Positions 8,216 to 17,671 of a stretch of 64,000 nucleotides of DNA are shown here, piece after piece (the first letter of the stretch is position 1; each line of letters starts with the position of its first letter). The stretch is from Cytobacillus horneckiae (lineage in GTDB: Bacteria; Bacillota; Bacilli; Bacillales; Cytobacillaceae): the NCBI RefSeq assembly GCF_002835735.1, contig NZ_PISD01000030.1:62001-126000 (forward strand). The letters are read 5' to 3'. The notes beneath the pieces were generated by a model. It had not been told where the DNA came from. It did not search any database and saw only the letters and a program-made list of their open reading frames with translations. The position numbers were made by a program, and so were the translations under genes.

Positions 8216-9374
8216 AAATGAATTTCAACAAAGGCAAGAAAGATTTATTGAAAGTTTAAACGAAAACAAATGTGAATCTGCTGTTTTATTTGCTGTGACA
8301 GATATCTTTTATTTAACAGGCTTTCACTTCCATCCAACAGAAAGACCAATTGGACTGTTTGTAGACCCTCAGCATAAGTTCCACTTATTTTTGCCAGAAT
8401 TAGAACGTGAACACGCGGAGGAATACAGTGTAATAGACTTTGTTCATTCATACAAAGAATATCCTGGAACGACTCACCCAATGGAATCATTAAAAGAGTT
8501 ATTACTAGAATACCAATTTGAAAATAAAACCGTTGGCTATGATTCGATTGGATACGGTTCTTCTATGGGCTATCGTGGATCTTCCATCGACCAGCTAATC
8601 AATGTGAAAGCATTCGTTTCTTTAAAAGGAATGATTGAAGAAATGCGATTTGTTAAATCTGATAATGAAATTGAATTGATTAAGGAGTCCTGCCGCTGGG
8701 GGAATCTTGCCCACCGACTATTACAAAAGTATACAAAGGCTGGTTTAAGCGAAATCGAAATTACCAGTAAAGCATCAATGGAAGCCACTATGGCAATGAT
8801 TGAAACTTTAGGACAAGATTACAAGCCACACGGAAGCACTGCTTTTGCTATTTTCAGAGGACAAATAGGACCAGAATCTGCATTCCCCCACGCCGTAACA
8901 CAAAACATCATATTATCAAAAGGAGATACGCTCGTAACTGGTGCCGCAGCAAGTGTGTTTGGCTACACGAGTGAACTTGAGAGAGTCATGTTTGTTGATG
9001 AATATACGAAAGAACAAGAGAGATATTTTAATCATATGTATGAAGCGCAAGAAGTTGCCTTCTCTGCTATTAAGCCTGGCATCCCTTACTCCGCAGTTGA
9101 GGAAGAGGTGCAAAAATATTTTAAAGAAAATGGCCTCACAGAGCTAACGCGGCATCACACCGGACATAATATTGGTTTGCTAGGACATGAAGCCCCATTT
9201 TTCGATTTAGGAGACCATACGGAAATCAAACCGGGAATGGTCGTAACTGTCGAGCCTGGCATTTACGTACAAGGATTAGGCGGGTTCAGACACTCCGATA
9301 CAGTGCTAGTAACAGAAAACGGCATCGAAATGCTTACTTATTATCCAAGAGATTTGGCATCCCTTATTTGTTAA
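8196..9374 (+). CDS. M24 (creatinase/prolidase-fold) protein with altered metal site
   Basis: A 392-residue protein: creatinase N-like domain (about 1-135) followed by a pita-bread M24 domain. The start is ATG at 8196 behind GAGGAGG, overlapping the ATPase gene; the frame is open upstream but that part is not coding here. Conserved elements are the HTGHNIGLLGHE stretch (His324, His331) and VEPGIY (Glu353). By eye the two metal Asp residues of aminopeptidase P align with Gly249 and Glu260, and the last metal Glu (R-x-E-D) is Ser367 in RHSD. That pattern fits metal-independent members such as creatinase or ectoine hydrolase rather than a prolidase. Position in the operon suggests it acts on the imported compound. 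Confidence 0.88.
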   Translation: MLLAIPKNEFQQRQERFIESLNENKCESAVLFAVTDIFYLTGFHFHPTERPIGLFVDPQHKFHLFLPELEREHAEEYSVIDFVHSYKEYPGTTHPMESLKELLLEYQFENKTVGYDSIGYGSSMGYRGSSIDQLINVKAFVSLKGMIEEMRFVKSDNEIELIKESCRWGNLAHRLLQKYTKAGLSEIEITSKASMEATMAMIETLGQDYKPHGSTAFAIFRGQIGPESAFPHAVTQNIILSKGDTLVTGAAASVFGYTSELERVMFVDEYTKEQERYFNHMYEAQEVAFSAIKPGIPYSAVEEEVQKYFKENGLTELTRHHTGHNIGLLGHEAPFFDLGDHTEIKPGMVVTVEPGIYVQGLGGFRHSDTVLVTENGIEMLTYYPRDLASLIC

Positions 9375-9440
9375 AATTACATGCACTTGGATCAACTTAG
9401 ATCCAAGTGTTTCTATTACATCGAAAGGAAGTCCTTACTT

Positions 9441-10286
9441 ATGAAAATATTTATCTCTGCAGATATTGAAGGAATTTCAGGCGTAGCAACCATCCAGCAG
9501 CTTGTAAACAACGGAGAATACCAGCGTTTTCGCAAATTAATGACCGCTGAAGTGAATGCCGCGATTCGAGGGGCTTTTAAAGGTGGTGCAAATGAAGTCG
9601 TCGTTGCTGACGGTCACGGAAACATGTCCAATATTATTATCGAAGAATTGGATCAGCGCGCACGATTAGTATCAGGAAATAACCGGGTGATGTGCCAGCT
9701 AGAGGGGCTCGATGAAACATTTGACGGCATTATTTTCATCGGCCATCACGGACGTGAAAGTGCCACGAATGCTGTAATAAGCCATACATTAGCAGGCATC
9801 TGTGTAAAAGAAATGAAAATCAATAACCGGATAATTGGAGAAACAGAAATGAATGCCTTCGTAGCAGGAAGCATGAATGTCCCAGCTTTATTCATCAGCG
9901 GTGATGACCAATACATAGAAGAAGTGAAAGAAACCTTACCCGATGTCGAATCTGTCGTTGTAAAATACGCAAAAGACCGACTAGCCGCCGAACTGATTCA
10001 TCCAGAAGTTGTCCGAAATGAAATTGAAGAAAAAGTAGCCTCTTCTCTCAAATTAGCAAACACGATGAAGCCATTAAAGCTTTCCGGACCTATCACTTAC
10101 GAAATAGAATTTAAAGGTCCGCAGCAAGCACATATGACATCTACTATTCCGAGCGTAACCATGCTAAGCCCTACAAGAATTACGTTCACCTGTAAAGATA
10201 TGGTTACAGCATACAAGCATATGTGGGGCTGTGTCATCATAGCCATGGCTGCTACGAATGGGGTTTTGGGAAGTGCCAATGCTTAA
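9441..10286 (+). CDS. dppA: M55 family D-aminopeptidase (DppA-like)
   Basis: A 281-residue zinc peptidase closely resembling Bacillus subtilis DppA, which cleaves D-Ala-D-Ala and similar D-peptides and forms a decameric ring. Metal-site motifs are visible: ADIEG (Asp8, Glu10), DGHGN (His59), GHHGRE (His102/103), and GETEMN (Glu134 region). I start at ATG 9441 behind AAAGGAAG; the 20 residues open upstream do not look like the family. In B. subtilis the homologue is also encoded in a dipeptide transporter operon, so the context supports breakdown of imported D-residue peptides. Confidence 0.93.
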   Translation: MKIFISADIEGISGVATIQQLVNNGEYQRFRKLMTAEVNAAIRGAFKGGANEVVVADGHGNMSNIIIEELDQRARLVSGNNRVMCQLEGLDETFDGIIFIGHHGRESATNAVISHTLAGICVKEMKINNRIIGETEMNAFVAGSMNVPALFISGDDQYIEEVKETLPDVESVVVKYAKDRLAAELIHPEVVRNEIEEKVASSLKLANTMKPLKLSGPITYEIEFKGPQQAHMTSTIPSVTMLSPTRITFTCKDMVTAYKHMWGCVIIAMAATNGVLGSANA

Positions 10287-10320
10287 AATGACGCTAATTA
10301 AGTAAATCATCAAAAAGGTA

Positions 10321-10367
10321 AAGAAGATATGAGTATTTTGACAAACTCTTCATATCTTCTTTTTTTT
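10321..10367 (+). terminator. Rho-independent terminator of the peptide transporter operon
   Basis: AGAAGATATGA (10322-10332) pairs with TCATATCTTCT (10350-10360), with an additional inner GAGT/ACTC pairing, followed by a run of T. It sits 35 bases after the M55 gene stop. Confidence 0.9.
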
Positions 10368-10511
10368 GACTATTGAAAGTCTAACTTAAATAACAATATC
10401 CAAACCAATCTCAAAAAACACACTCATTGACCAATGCGTCATGATCACTAATAAGAAATTCACATAAATCCATTACTGCCTTATCAACTGAATCCGTTCA
10501 TATCCAATTTA

Positions 10512-10785
10512 AATGAAGAGCAAGTATTAGATATAGATTACTTGCCGCTTGAACTGTATAAATTCAGTGTATTAAGTCCTCCGGCTTCATTGTCATATTA
10601 ATGAGAGTACTAAAAAATCAAAGGCTTCACATCTATTCAAACAAGGTGTACATATTGTTTTATGTACAGAACATTAGAGTGAATATAGATTAGAATTAGA
10701 AAGTGGCCAATTGACACTGTTAGATGTTGAGGATGAAGGTATATTAAACTCTATCAGAGCTGCCGTTCAAACATGTCAGAGTTAA
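10512..10785 (+). pseudogene. Decayed gene fragment, product not recognised
   Basis: Two adjoining frames encode protein-like text: NEEQVLDIDYLPLELYKFSV in one, then after a frame change SKASHLFKQGVHIVLCTEH, an in-frame TAG, and SEYRLELESGQLTLLDVEDE through to a TAA at 10783-10785. The length is not a multiple of three, confirming a frameshift. Codon use looks genuine, and no start with a ribosome binding site is visible, so this is a C-terminal remnant. I cannot name the family. Confidence 0.55.
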
Positions 10786-10802
10786 ATTTTTTTCGCATAT
10801 TT

Positions 10803-11927
10803 CTATACTACATATTGATCCCTAAACAGTTCCTTTCTCTCCAGTGTATATTTATCTAATAGACTTTCTTGAGGAGAATATCCTATCCCTGGTAAATGTG
10901 GTATTTTTATTAATCCTTTTTCTACTATGACTTCTGGAGAAATAATATCTTCATACCAATATCTTGATGAACTGGCTGTATCCCCTGGTAATATGAAATT
11001 TGATAAACTTGTAATAGCTATATTATGTGCTCTCCCTACACCTGATTCAAGCATTCCTCCACACCAAACTGGTATACCATGAATTTCACAATAATCATGT
11101 ATCTTCTTAGATTCGGTTAATCCACCGACTCTACCAATCTTTATATTTATGATTTTACAACTGCCAAGTTCAATAGCTTTTCTTGCATCGTCTAAAGAGT
11201 GAATACTCTCGTCTAAACATATCGGTGTGTTAATTACTGATTGTAGCTTTGCATGATCAACAATGTCATCATGCGAAAGAGGTTGCTCTATCATCATTAA
11301 GTTTAGTTTATCTAACTCCTTAAATACTTCTACATCATCAAGTGTGTATGCAGAATTTGCATCAGCCATCATCCTAATATGTGGAAAAACCTCTCTAACT
11401 TTCCTTAGAGTAGATACATCTTGTCCGGGTTTAATTTTTATTTTAATTCTCTTATACCCTTTATTTACATATTTTCCGACCACGCTTATTAGTTCATCTG
11501 TTGTTTCTTGAATACCAATACTAATTCCAACCTCAATAACATCTTTATTTCCTCCGAGGGCTCTTGATAAAGTGATGTTTTTTTCTTTAGCATATAGGTC
11601 CCATATTGCGCCTTCCAATGCTGCCTTTGCCATGTTATTTCTTCGGATAGGCTTAAAAAGTTCTCTAACTTTGTCTGGATGATGTATCTCATTATGATCG
11701 TATAAAATAGGGATTAAAAAATCCTCCATAATATGCCAAGCAGTTTTTACTGTTTCTTCATTATATAATGGTTTGGATGTAACTACACATTCTCCATATC
11801 CAACATGATGATCTCCATAAACCTCCACTAGAATAAACTCCCGTTCAGTTTGAGTACCGAAACTGGTTTGAAAGGGGTCTTTTAACTCTAATTGCATTCT
11901 TCTTAATTTAATTTTTTGAATTTTCAC
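10803..11927 (-). CDS. Enolase-superfamily N-acylamino-acid (N-succinylamino-acid) racemase / OSBS-like
   Basis: A 374-residue member of the muconate-lactonising subgroup of the enolase superfamily. Seen: paired catalytic Lys motif IKIKIKPG (about 162-166), metal ligands in DAN (Asp189), EQP (Glu214) and DES (Asp239), catalytic Lys263 in NIKIGRVGG, and the NSAR/OSBS signatures CGGMLESGVGRAHN and LPGDTASS. The family either makes o-succinylbenzoate for menaquinone or racemises N-succinyl/N-acyl amino acids. No men genes are nearby, while a peptide-type transporter and an M20 deacylase are, so racemase is the better call. Start is GTG at 11927 with GGGAG 9 bases upstream; a TTG at 11936 would sit on top of that site. 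Confidence 0.88.
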   Translation of the reverse strand: MKIQKIKLRRMQLELKDPFQTSFGTQTEREFILVEVYGDHHVGYGECVVTSKPLYNEETVKTAWHIMEDFLIPILYDHNEIHHPDKVRELFKPIRRNNMAKAALEGAIWDLYAKEKNITLSRALGGNKDVIEVGISIGIQETTDELISVVGKYVNKGYKRIKIKIKPGQDVSTLRKVREVFPHIRMMADANSAYTLDDVEVFKELDKLNLMMIEQPLSHDDIVDHAKLQSVINTPICLDESIHSLDDARKAIELGSCKIINIKIGRVGGLTESKKIHDYCEIHGIPVWCGGMLESGVGRAHNIAITSLSNFILPGDTASSSRYWYEDIISPEVIVEKGLIKIPHLPGIGYSPQESLLDKYTLERKELFRDQYVV

Positions 11928-11957
11928 TTTTACCAACTCCCACTTATAATATTTTTA

Positions 11958-12959
11958 CTAGTGATAAAGATGACATGCTACTTGATGTCCAGTATTTTTT
12001 TCCTTTAATTCTGGTTTAACACTTTGGCATTCCTCAATTGCATATGGACAACGAGTATGAAACACACATCCAGATGGGGGGGATATAGGCGAAGGTATAT
12101 CTCCCTTAATAATTATTCTCTCTTTTTTTATACTTCTATCTGGAATAGGAATTGCTGATAACAACGCCTTTGTATATGGATGTAGAGTATTAGTAAATAA
12201 CTCATCCGTTGTAGTTATCTCCACCATATTTCCTAAGTACATTACACCAATTTCATCTGCTATATGACGTACTACGCTTAAGTCATGTGATATAAATAAG
12301 TAAGCTAAATTGAATTCATCTTGTATTTCTTCAAGCAAATTTATAACTTGAGACTGTATAGAAACATCTAATGCAGACACTGGTTCATCAAGAACAATAA
12401 TGGATGGATTTACTGCTAATGCTCTTGCAATTCCAATCCTCTGCCGTTGACCACCCGAGAATTCATGCGGAAACCTAAAATATTGATCTTCTCTTATTCC
12501 CGTTTTCTTTAGTAAATCCATTGCGCGATCCATTCTTTCAGATTTAGAACCAATACGATGTATTTCCATAGGTTCTTCAATGATAGCGCCTATCCTTTTC
12601 TTTGGATTTAAGGAGGAATGTGGATCTTGAAAAACCATTTGCATTTCTCTTCTTATACTTTTTAATTCCTTACCTTTTAGCTTAAAAATGTCTTTTCCTT
12701 TATACATTGCTGTTCCATTTGTAGGTTCAGTTAGACGTAACATTGTTCTACCTGTAGTTGATTTACCACAACCAGATTCACCTACTATGCCCAGTGTCTT
12801 TTTCTGATAAAGATTAAATTCTATATTCTCAACTGCCTTTACATATCCCTTTGTTCTACCAAAGGGTGATTGAATTGGAAAGTATTTTTGTAATTGATTC
12901 ACTTCTAATAGAGGAGTTGTATGTAATTCTTCTTTTCCTTTAGATAATTGTGGTTGCAT
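11958..12959 (-). CDS. Peptide-type ABC transporter ATPase, OppF/DppF-like
   Basis: A 333-residue ATPase with Walker [10 protein letters not shown], signature [12 protein letters not shown], Walker [13 protein letters not shown] and H-loop ISHDLSV, plus the C-terminal Cys-bearing extension [15 protein letters not shown]. The ATG at 12959 follows AGAGGAGG and overlaps the end of the upstream OppD-like gene by 20 bases. It is the second-to-last gene of a leftward operon that ends with the racemase-like enzyme 30 bases further on. Confidence 0.95.
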   Translation of the reverse strand: MQPQLSKGKEELHTTPLLEVNQLQKYFPIQSPFGRTKGYVKAVENIEFNLYQKKTLGIVGESGCGKSTTGRTMLRLTEPTNGTAMYKGKDIFKLKGKELKSIRREMQMVFQDPHSSLNPKKRIGAIIEEPMEIHRIGSKSERMDRAMDLLKKTGIREDQYFRFPHEFSGGQRQRIGIARALAVNPSIIVLDEPVSALDVSIQSQVINLLEEIQDEFNLAYLFISHDLSVVRHIADEIGVMYLGNMVEITTTDELFTNTLHPYTKALLSAIPIPDRSIKKERIIIKGDIPSPISPPSGCVFHTRCPYAIEECQSVKPELKEKNTGHQVACHLYH

Positions 12960-13956
12960 TATTCTGAACCTCCTCTTTTAGTAATTGTCGATAATTCCAA
13001 CATCTTACCTTTTGATTATCTTTAATCACTTGAAGAAGGGGTGCTTCATTAAGACATTCTTCTGTTGCATAGGTACATCTTGGGGCAAATCTACATCCAT
13101 TTGGAATATTATTTAAAGATGGAACAACGCCATTAATTGTATGTAGCTTTTTATTTCTATCTCCATCAATTTTTGGAATTGATTTTAATAATCCTTTTGT
13201 ATAAGGGTGCAGAGGACTTGAAAAAAGCGTATCCACATCTGCTTCTTCTATTACTTGACCCAAATACATAACAACTACACGTGTACATACCTCTGCTACG
13301 ACCCCCAGATCATGTGTAATCATTATTACACCCATGTTTAATTCTTCTTTTAGTTCATTAATTACATCTAATATTTGTGCTTGAATAGTGACATCTAATG
13401 CAGTAGTCGGCTCATCAGCTATTAATAAACTTGGTTTACAAGAAAGTGCCATAGCTATCATTACCCTTTGCCGCATTCCACCTGATATTTCATGGGGATA
13501 TTCATGAATTCTCTTTTCAGGTGAGGGAATTCCGGTAAGTTTAAGCATATCTATTGCCTTGTTATACGCTTCTTTTTTCTTCATTTTCTGGTGAATCATA
13601 ATAGTTTCAGCAATTTGATCTCCTATAGTATACACAGGATTAAGTGATGTCATAGCATCCTGAAAAATCATCGATATTTTATTTCCCCTTATTCCCAACA
13701 TTTCCTCATTAGTTAGTGACAAGAGATTTCGTCCATTAAAATTAATTTCCCCGTCATATTTTGTATGCTTTTCATTTAATAGTCTCATGATGGATTCTGC
13801 AGTAACACTTTTCCCACATCCAGATTCACCGACTAATCCTAAAACCTCTCCATGTTTAACATTAAATGTTACACCATCCACTGCAGTTACGGGGCCACTT
13901 TCAGAAGAAAAGACCGTTTTCAATTCATTCACTTCTAATAAGTATTGATTTCCCAT
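12940..13956 (-). CDS. Peptide-type ABC transporter ATPase, OppD/DppD-like
   Basis: A 338-residue ATPase: Walker [10 protein letters not shown]-loop region [19 protein letters not shown], signature [12 protein letters not shown], Walker [14 protein letters not shown]-loop ITHDLGV, and a C-terminal oligopeptide-ABC extension with GCRFAPRC and RCWNY. I place the start at the ATG at 13956 (GGGGTG 8 bases upstream); an in-frame GTG at 13989 lacks a binding site. It forms the ATPase pair with the overlapping downstream gene. Confidence 0.95.
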   Translation of the reverse strand: MGNQYLLEVNELKTVFSSESGPVTAVDGVTFNVKHGEVLGLVGESGCGKSVTAESIMRLLNEKHTKYDGEINFNGRNLLSLTNEEMLGIRGNKISMIFQDAMTSLNPVYTIGDQIAETIMIHQKMKKKEAYNKAIDMLKLTGIPSPEKRIHEYPHEISGGMRQRVMIAMALSCKPSLLIADEPTTALDVTIQAQILDVINELKEELNMGVIMITHDLGVVAEVCTRVVVMYLGQVIEEADVDTLFSSPLHPYTKGLLKSIPKIDGDRNKKLHTINGVVPSLNNIPNGCRFAPRCTYATEECLNEAPLLQVIKDNQKVRCWNYRQLLKEEVQNNATTII

Positions 13957-14042
13957 TATCCATTCACCCCAATTGCTTGATATTCTCACAAATTATTAAG
14001 TTTCATTATTCCTTTTATCTACCTCAAAACATTTGGGATATA

Positions 14043-14951
14043 TCACTTTATCGATTTATTTGAGTGAGGATCTAATAAATCACGTAGCCCATCACCAAAG
14101 AGGTTCAATCCTAATACAGCAAATACAATAAACATTCCTGGGAAAATCGTCATCCAAGACGCATTAAAAATTACTATTTTTCCATCCAGTAAAATATTTC
14201 CCCAACTTGGATTAGGTGCAGGTATTCCAGCTCCAAGAAAACTTAAAGATGCTTCTAAAATTATTGCGATAGCAAAGATATACGTTACCTGAACAATTAA
14301 AGGCGACAAAATATTTGGTAGTATATGTTTCCAGATGATTCTCCACGAACTTGCACCTTGAGACTTTAAAGCCTCTATATACGTTTGTTCTTTAACCACT
14401 AACGAAGAAGAACGAACAACCCTTGCAACTACTGGTATTTTCGCTAGAGTCACAGCTATAACAACATTAACTGGCTGCGGACCAAGAACGGCCATAATTG
14501 CTACAGCAAGCAAAATATCTGGAAATGCCATTAGCGCATCACAAACTCTCATTAAGATATGATCTAATAAAGAGTAGTATGAAGCGTATAATCCGATAAT
14601 CAAGCCTACGATTGCAGTAATAACTGCTACGGATAAGCCTACTGTTAGAGAAACTTGTGCTCCATTAGCAACCCTGCTAAATAAATCTCTACCAAAATTA
14701 TCTGTACCAAACCAGTGCTCTGAACTTGGAGGTTGCAATCTATTTGCATTCTCCATTGCTAGAGGTGAGTGCGGAGTAATTAATGGTGCAAAGAGTGCAA
14801 AAAGAGTTAAAAATAGTAAAATAATTGTTCCTATCAATACTGATTTATTAAATAAAAACCGCTTAACTAGCAGTCTTCTTCTTTCCAACTTTGTTTTATT
14901 CTTTAATTTAGAAATATTAACATTATCGATTGCTGTCGTCTTCAGTTCCAT
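14043..14951 (-). CDS. Peptide-type ABC transporter permease, OppC/DppC-like
   Basis: A 302-residue permease with a cytoplasmic N-terminal tail, about six membrane helices, the signature GTDNFGRDLFSRVANGAQVS, coupling loop EQTYIEALKSQGASSWRI and the conserved end NLFGDGLRDLLDPHS. It pairs with the OppB-like permease encoded 11 bases upstream. An 86-base gap separates it from the OppD-like gene, with no clear hairpin. Confidence 0.95.
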   Translation of the reverse strand: MELKTTAIDNVNISKLKNKTKLERRRLLVKRFLFNKSVLIGTIILLFLTLFALFAPLITPHSPLAMENANRLQPPSSEHWFGTDNFGRDLFSRVANGAQVSLTVGLSVAVITAIVGLIIGLYASYYSLLDHILMRVCDALMAFPDILLAVAIMAVLGPQPVNVVIAVTLAKIPVVARVVRSSSLVVKEQTYIEALKSQGASSWRIIWKHILPNILSPLIVQVTYIFAIAIILEASLSFLGAGIPAPNPSWGNILLDGKIVIFNASWMTIFPGMFIVFAVLGLNLFGDGLRDLLDPHSNKSIK

Positions 14952-14962
14952 TCTAATCCCAC

Positions 14963-15913
14963 CTATTTCCGATTTAGCCTAACCCTTGGATCAACAACTC
15001 CATATAATAAATCTATCAATAGATTTAATGTTAAATAGGTTAATGCAATAATTAATATTGTGCCTTGAATGACTGCATAATCTCTTCTAGTAATAGCATT
15101 CATTACTAACTGGCCAATTCCAGGCAAATTAAAAACAGTCTCAGTAACAACAGCACCAGTAATTAAGGAACCAAATGTTTCCCCCAGGATGGTTAATATC
15201 GGAATAAAGGCATTCCTAAATGCATGTTTATAGATTACAACTCTCTCTCTTAATCCCTTTGCTCTTGCAGTTTTAATATAATTTGTGGATAGAATATCTA
15301 TCATTGATGTCCTTGTCATTCTTGTAATTACCGCAGCTTGAATAGCTCCTAATGATAAGGCAGGTAAGATTAAATACTTTAAATGGTTCAGTATACCGCT
15401 ACTTAAAGATTCATAACCAGCTACAGGTAATATTTGAAGTTTCACTCCAAACACAAGCATTAATATTAGTGCCAGTAGAAAGCTTGGTATCGACATACCT
15501 AACATTGCTATCAACATAAAAGTACTATCAACACTAGTGCCTCTTTTCCTAGCAGCTAAAACTCCAATAGGAATTGCTATAAGAACAGATACACCTTGTG
15601 CTAATAAAGCTAATGATAAGGTAGGACCAATATGACTTATAAAAGCTTCTAATACTGGCATATTCATATATAATGAAGTACCCAAATTACCTTGTAGAAT
15701 ATTTGCTGTCCATTGGAAAAATTGTTGATAGATAGGAAGGTTTAGTCCTAGCTCACTGCGGAGATTATCAATTTCCTCCGGGGTAGCATCCGGTCCCAAC
15801 ATTACTGAGGCTGGATCTCCCGGAATAAAATGAATTAGGAAAAACACAAAAATAGCCACTAAAAATAGTACGGGAATCATCGATAGTACCCTTTTAATGA
15901 TGTATGCCTTCAC
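14963..15913 (-). CDS. Peptide-type ABC transporter permease, OppB/DppB-like
   Basis: A 316-residue permease with six predicted helices. After the first helix comes GDPASVMLGPDATPEEIDNL, the typical DppB/OppB periplasmic loop start, and the coupling loop is seen at STNYIKTARAKGLRERVVI. The start ATG at 15913 follows GGGGGC about 8 bases upstream. A short inverted repeat, TATAGGGG/CCCCTATA (15937-15955), precedes it and may be a weak intercistronic hairpin after the binding-protein gene. Confidence 0.94.
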   Translation of the reverse strand: MKAYIIKRVLSMIPVLFLVAIFVFFLIHFIPGDPASVMLGPDATPEEIDNLRSELGLNLPIYQQFFQWTANILQGNLGTSLYMNMPVLEAFISHIGPTLSLALLAQGVSVLIAIPIGVLAARKRGTSVDSTFMLIAMLGMSIPSFLLALILMLVFGVKLQILPVAGYESLSSGILNHLKYLILPALSLGAIQAAVITRMTRTSMIDILSTNYIKTARAKGLRERVVIYKHAFRNAFIPILTILGETFGSLITGAVVTETVFNLPGIGQLVMNAITRRDYAVIQGTILIIALTYLTLNLLIDLLYGVVDPRVRLNRK

Positions 15914-15973
15914 ATTTGAGCCCCCTTCCCTTTACCCCTATAACTTTTATAGGGGTAAATTAAATAGATTCTA

Positions 15974-17536
15974 TTAGTTTTTAGTTACATTCCAAAAATT
16001 CGGGCCTAAAAAGTTGGTAAAGCCATTCAATTTTTCTGCATATCCCGATACTCGAGAGTTTTTCCCTAAATTAATAACCGGTAAATACTCCCACAACTCT
16101 TGATGTAATTCGTTATTTAACTTCTCTATTTCATTTTCATCTGCATTCTTTATTTTCTCTAACAATTGATCCAACTCTGGGCTATTTGTCCATCCTGCCC
16201 ATTCAGTTTCTGAATTCAAAAAAACATATTGATTAGGTGTTGTTGTTGTTGAGAATCCGGTAAAGAATATATCATAATTAGAAGGATTGTCTCTACGTTC
16301 TAATAAAGTAGGCCAATCGTATACATCCAGCTTTACATTCATTCCTAGCTTTTGTAATTCTTGTTGAGTTGCAACTGCAGCATTATAATGATGCTCATAA
16401 TCACGGCTTGTCAATATTACTATTTCTTGGCCATTGTAACCTGCTTCCTTCAATAAATCTTTTGCCTTATTGATATTTTTTTGGTTGTAATTTTCTTTAC
16501 CTGTTTCGCTATACCAAGTTGCTTGACTAGGTAAGAATAAGGCAGAATCCAACTCATAATAATCAGAACTAACAAATGCTGCACCCATTATTTCTTCCAT
16601 ATCTAAAGCATAATTGACTGCTTGACGGGCTTTTATATCTGAAAAAAGGCCTTCCTTTTTATTAAAAATTAACGCTTCAATTCCATAAGACCAAACATCA
16701 ACTACTACCCCATTTGAATTTTCTAGTTGCGGTATAGAATCATAGTTAATCATATGTGCAAAATCATATTGACCACTCATAAGTCCATTTACACGTGTTG
16801 ACGAATCAGGAACAAAGTTCCAATTAATAGCATCAACTAACGCTTCTTTCTTACCGCCTAATCCACTTGTTGGTGTAGTTACCGTTTGATATTCATCGAA
16901 CTTTTCATATTTAATTACTTCATCTTGTTTCCATTCAACAAATTTAAATGGACCAGTACCAATATATTCTGTTACCCCGGTTGCCCCAGCACTCTTAGCT
17001 ATTTCCTTAGGCATAATAGCCGCAATACGACTTATATCTGCAAGAAAGTACATTGTAAGTGAAGAAGGCTCTGATAAATGTAGCTCAACAGTATTATCAT
17101 CAACAGAAATCCATTCATGCTCGCCTAATTCAGGCATTTTAGTTCCCCACTTATTCATAGATGCGATTACATCATCAGCATCCATTGTTTCACCATTATG
17201 AAATTTAATATCTTTTCTTAAATTAATTGTAATAACCGAACCATCATCATTTTGTTCATATGATTCTGCGAGTTGGGGAATTACTTCATAGTTTTCATCT
17301 AAAGTTACTAGGGCTTCATAAATCACTTTAGCTGCATCACGAGTAGCTTCTGCCGTTGTTTCGTGGGGATCAAGTGTTTGTGGCTGGGTAGGATATGCAA
17401 TGTTTAAAGTCCCTCCAGACTGTGGCTCTTTATTGCCTTCACCAGAGGAAGAACTCGCATCGTCAGAGTTACAACCTCCCAAGAGTAAAACAACTAATAA
17501 CAAACAAAAATAAAAATACCTTCTCTTGAAAAACAT
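15974..17536 (-). CDS. Peptide-type ABC transporter substrate-binding lipoprotein (SBP family 5)
   Basis: A 520-residue binding protein. The signal peptide ends in VLLLGGC, giving a lipid-anchored mature protein, followed by a Ser/Asp linker. Family-typical stretches: TLDPHETTAEATRDAAKVIYE, LRKDIKFHNGETMDADDV, GTGPFKFVEWKQDE and KARQAVNYALDMEEI. First gene of the leftward operon that ends in the racemase-like gene; its ATG at 17536 follows AGGAGG. Cargo is likely N-acyl amino acids or short peptides by context. It shares the 135-base intergenic space with the divergent RpiR regulator, which probably controls it. Confidence 0.93.
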   Translation of the reverse strand: MFFKRRYFYFCLLLVVLLLGGCNSDDASSSSGEGNKEPQSGGTLNIAYPTQPQTLDPHETTAEATRDAAKVIYEALVTLDENYEVIPQLAESYEQNDDGSVITINLRKDIKFHNGETMDADDVIASMNKWGTKMPELGEHEWISVDDNTVELHLSEPSSLTMYFLADISRIAAIMPKEIAKSAGATGVTEYIGTGPFKFVEWKQDEVIKYEKFDEYQTVTTPTSGLGGKKEALVDAINWNFVPDSSTRVNGLMSGQYDFAHMINYDSIPQLENSNGVVVDVWSYGIEALIFNKKEGLFSDIKARQAVNYALDMEEIMGAAFVSSDYYELDSALFLPSQATWYSETGKENYNQKNINKAKDLLKEAGYNGQEIVILTSRDYEHHYNAAVATQQELQKLGMNVKLDVYDWPTLLERRDNPSNYDIFFTGFSTTTTPNQYVFLNSETEWAGWTNSPELDQLLEKIKNADENEIEKLNNELHQELWEYLPVINLGKNSRVSGYAEKLNGFTNFLGPNFWNVTKN

Positions 17537-17594
17537 TTATTCAACCTCCTATTCTAAAAATTAAAAATTTTTATTATTTTTTGAAAATTATAAC

Positions 17595-17624
17595 TTGTTT
17601 CCTTTTCATAGTAAAGTGTATAAT
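17595..17624 (+). promoter_or_regulatory. Candidate sigma-A promoter for the RpiR gene
   Basis: TTGTTT (17595-17600), an 18-base spacer and a perfect TATAAT (17619-17624) lie 47 bases upstream of the proposed start. The AT-rich region between the two divergent transcription units must also hold the leftward promoter, which I could not pin down. Confidence 0.6.
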
Positions 17625-17671
17625 TCAAATTAATAAAAAATAATGTAAAAACTTCAAAAGGTGATGATACT

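Noticed and set aside
10803-11927. Menaquinone-pathway o-succinylbenzoate synthase (menC) as the sole function
   Set aside because: No other men gene is near and the gene is in a peptide-type transporter operon with a deacylase across the divergent promoter. It remains possible as a side or ancestral activity.
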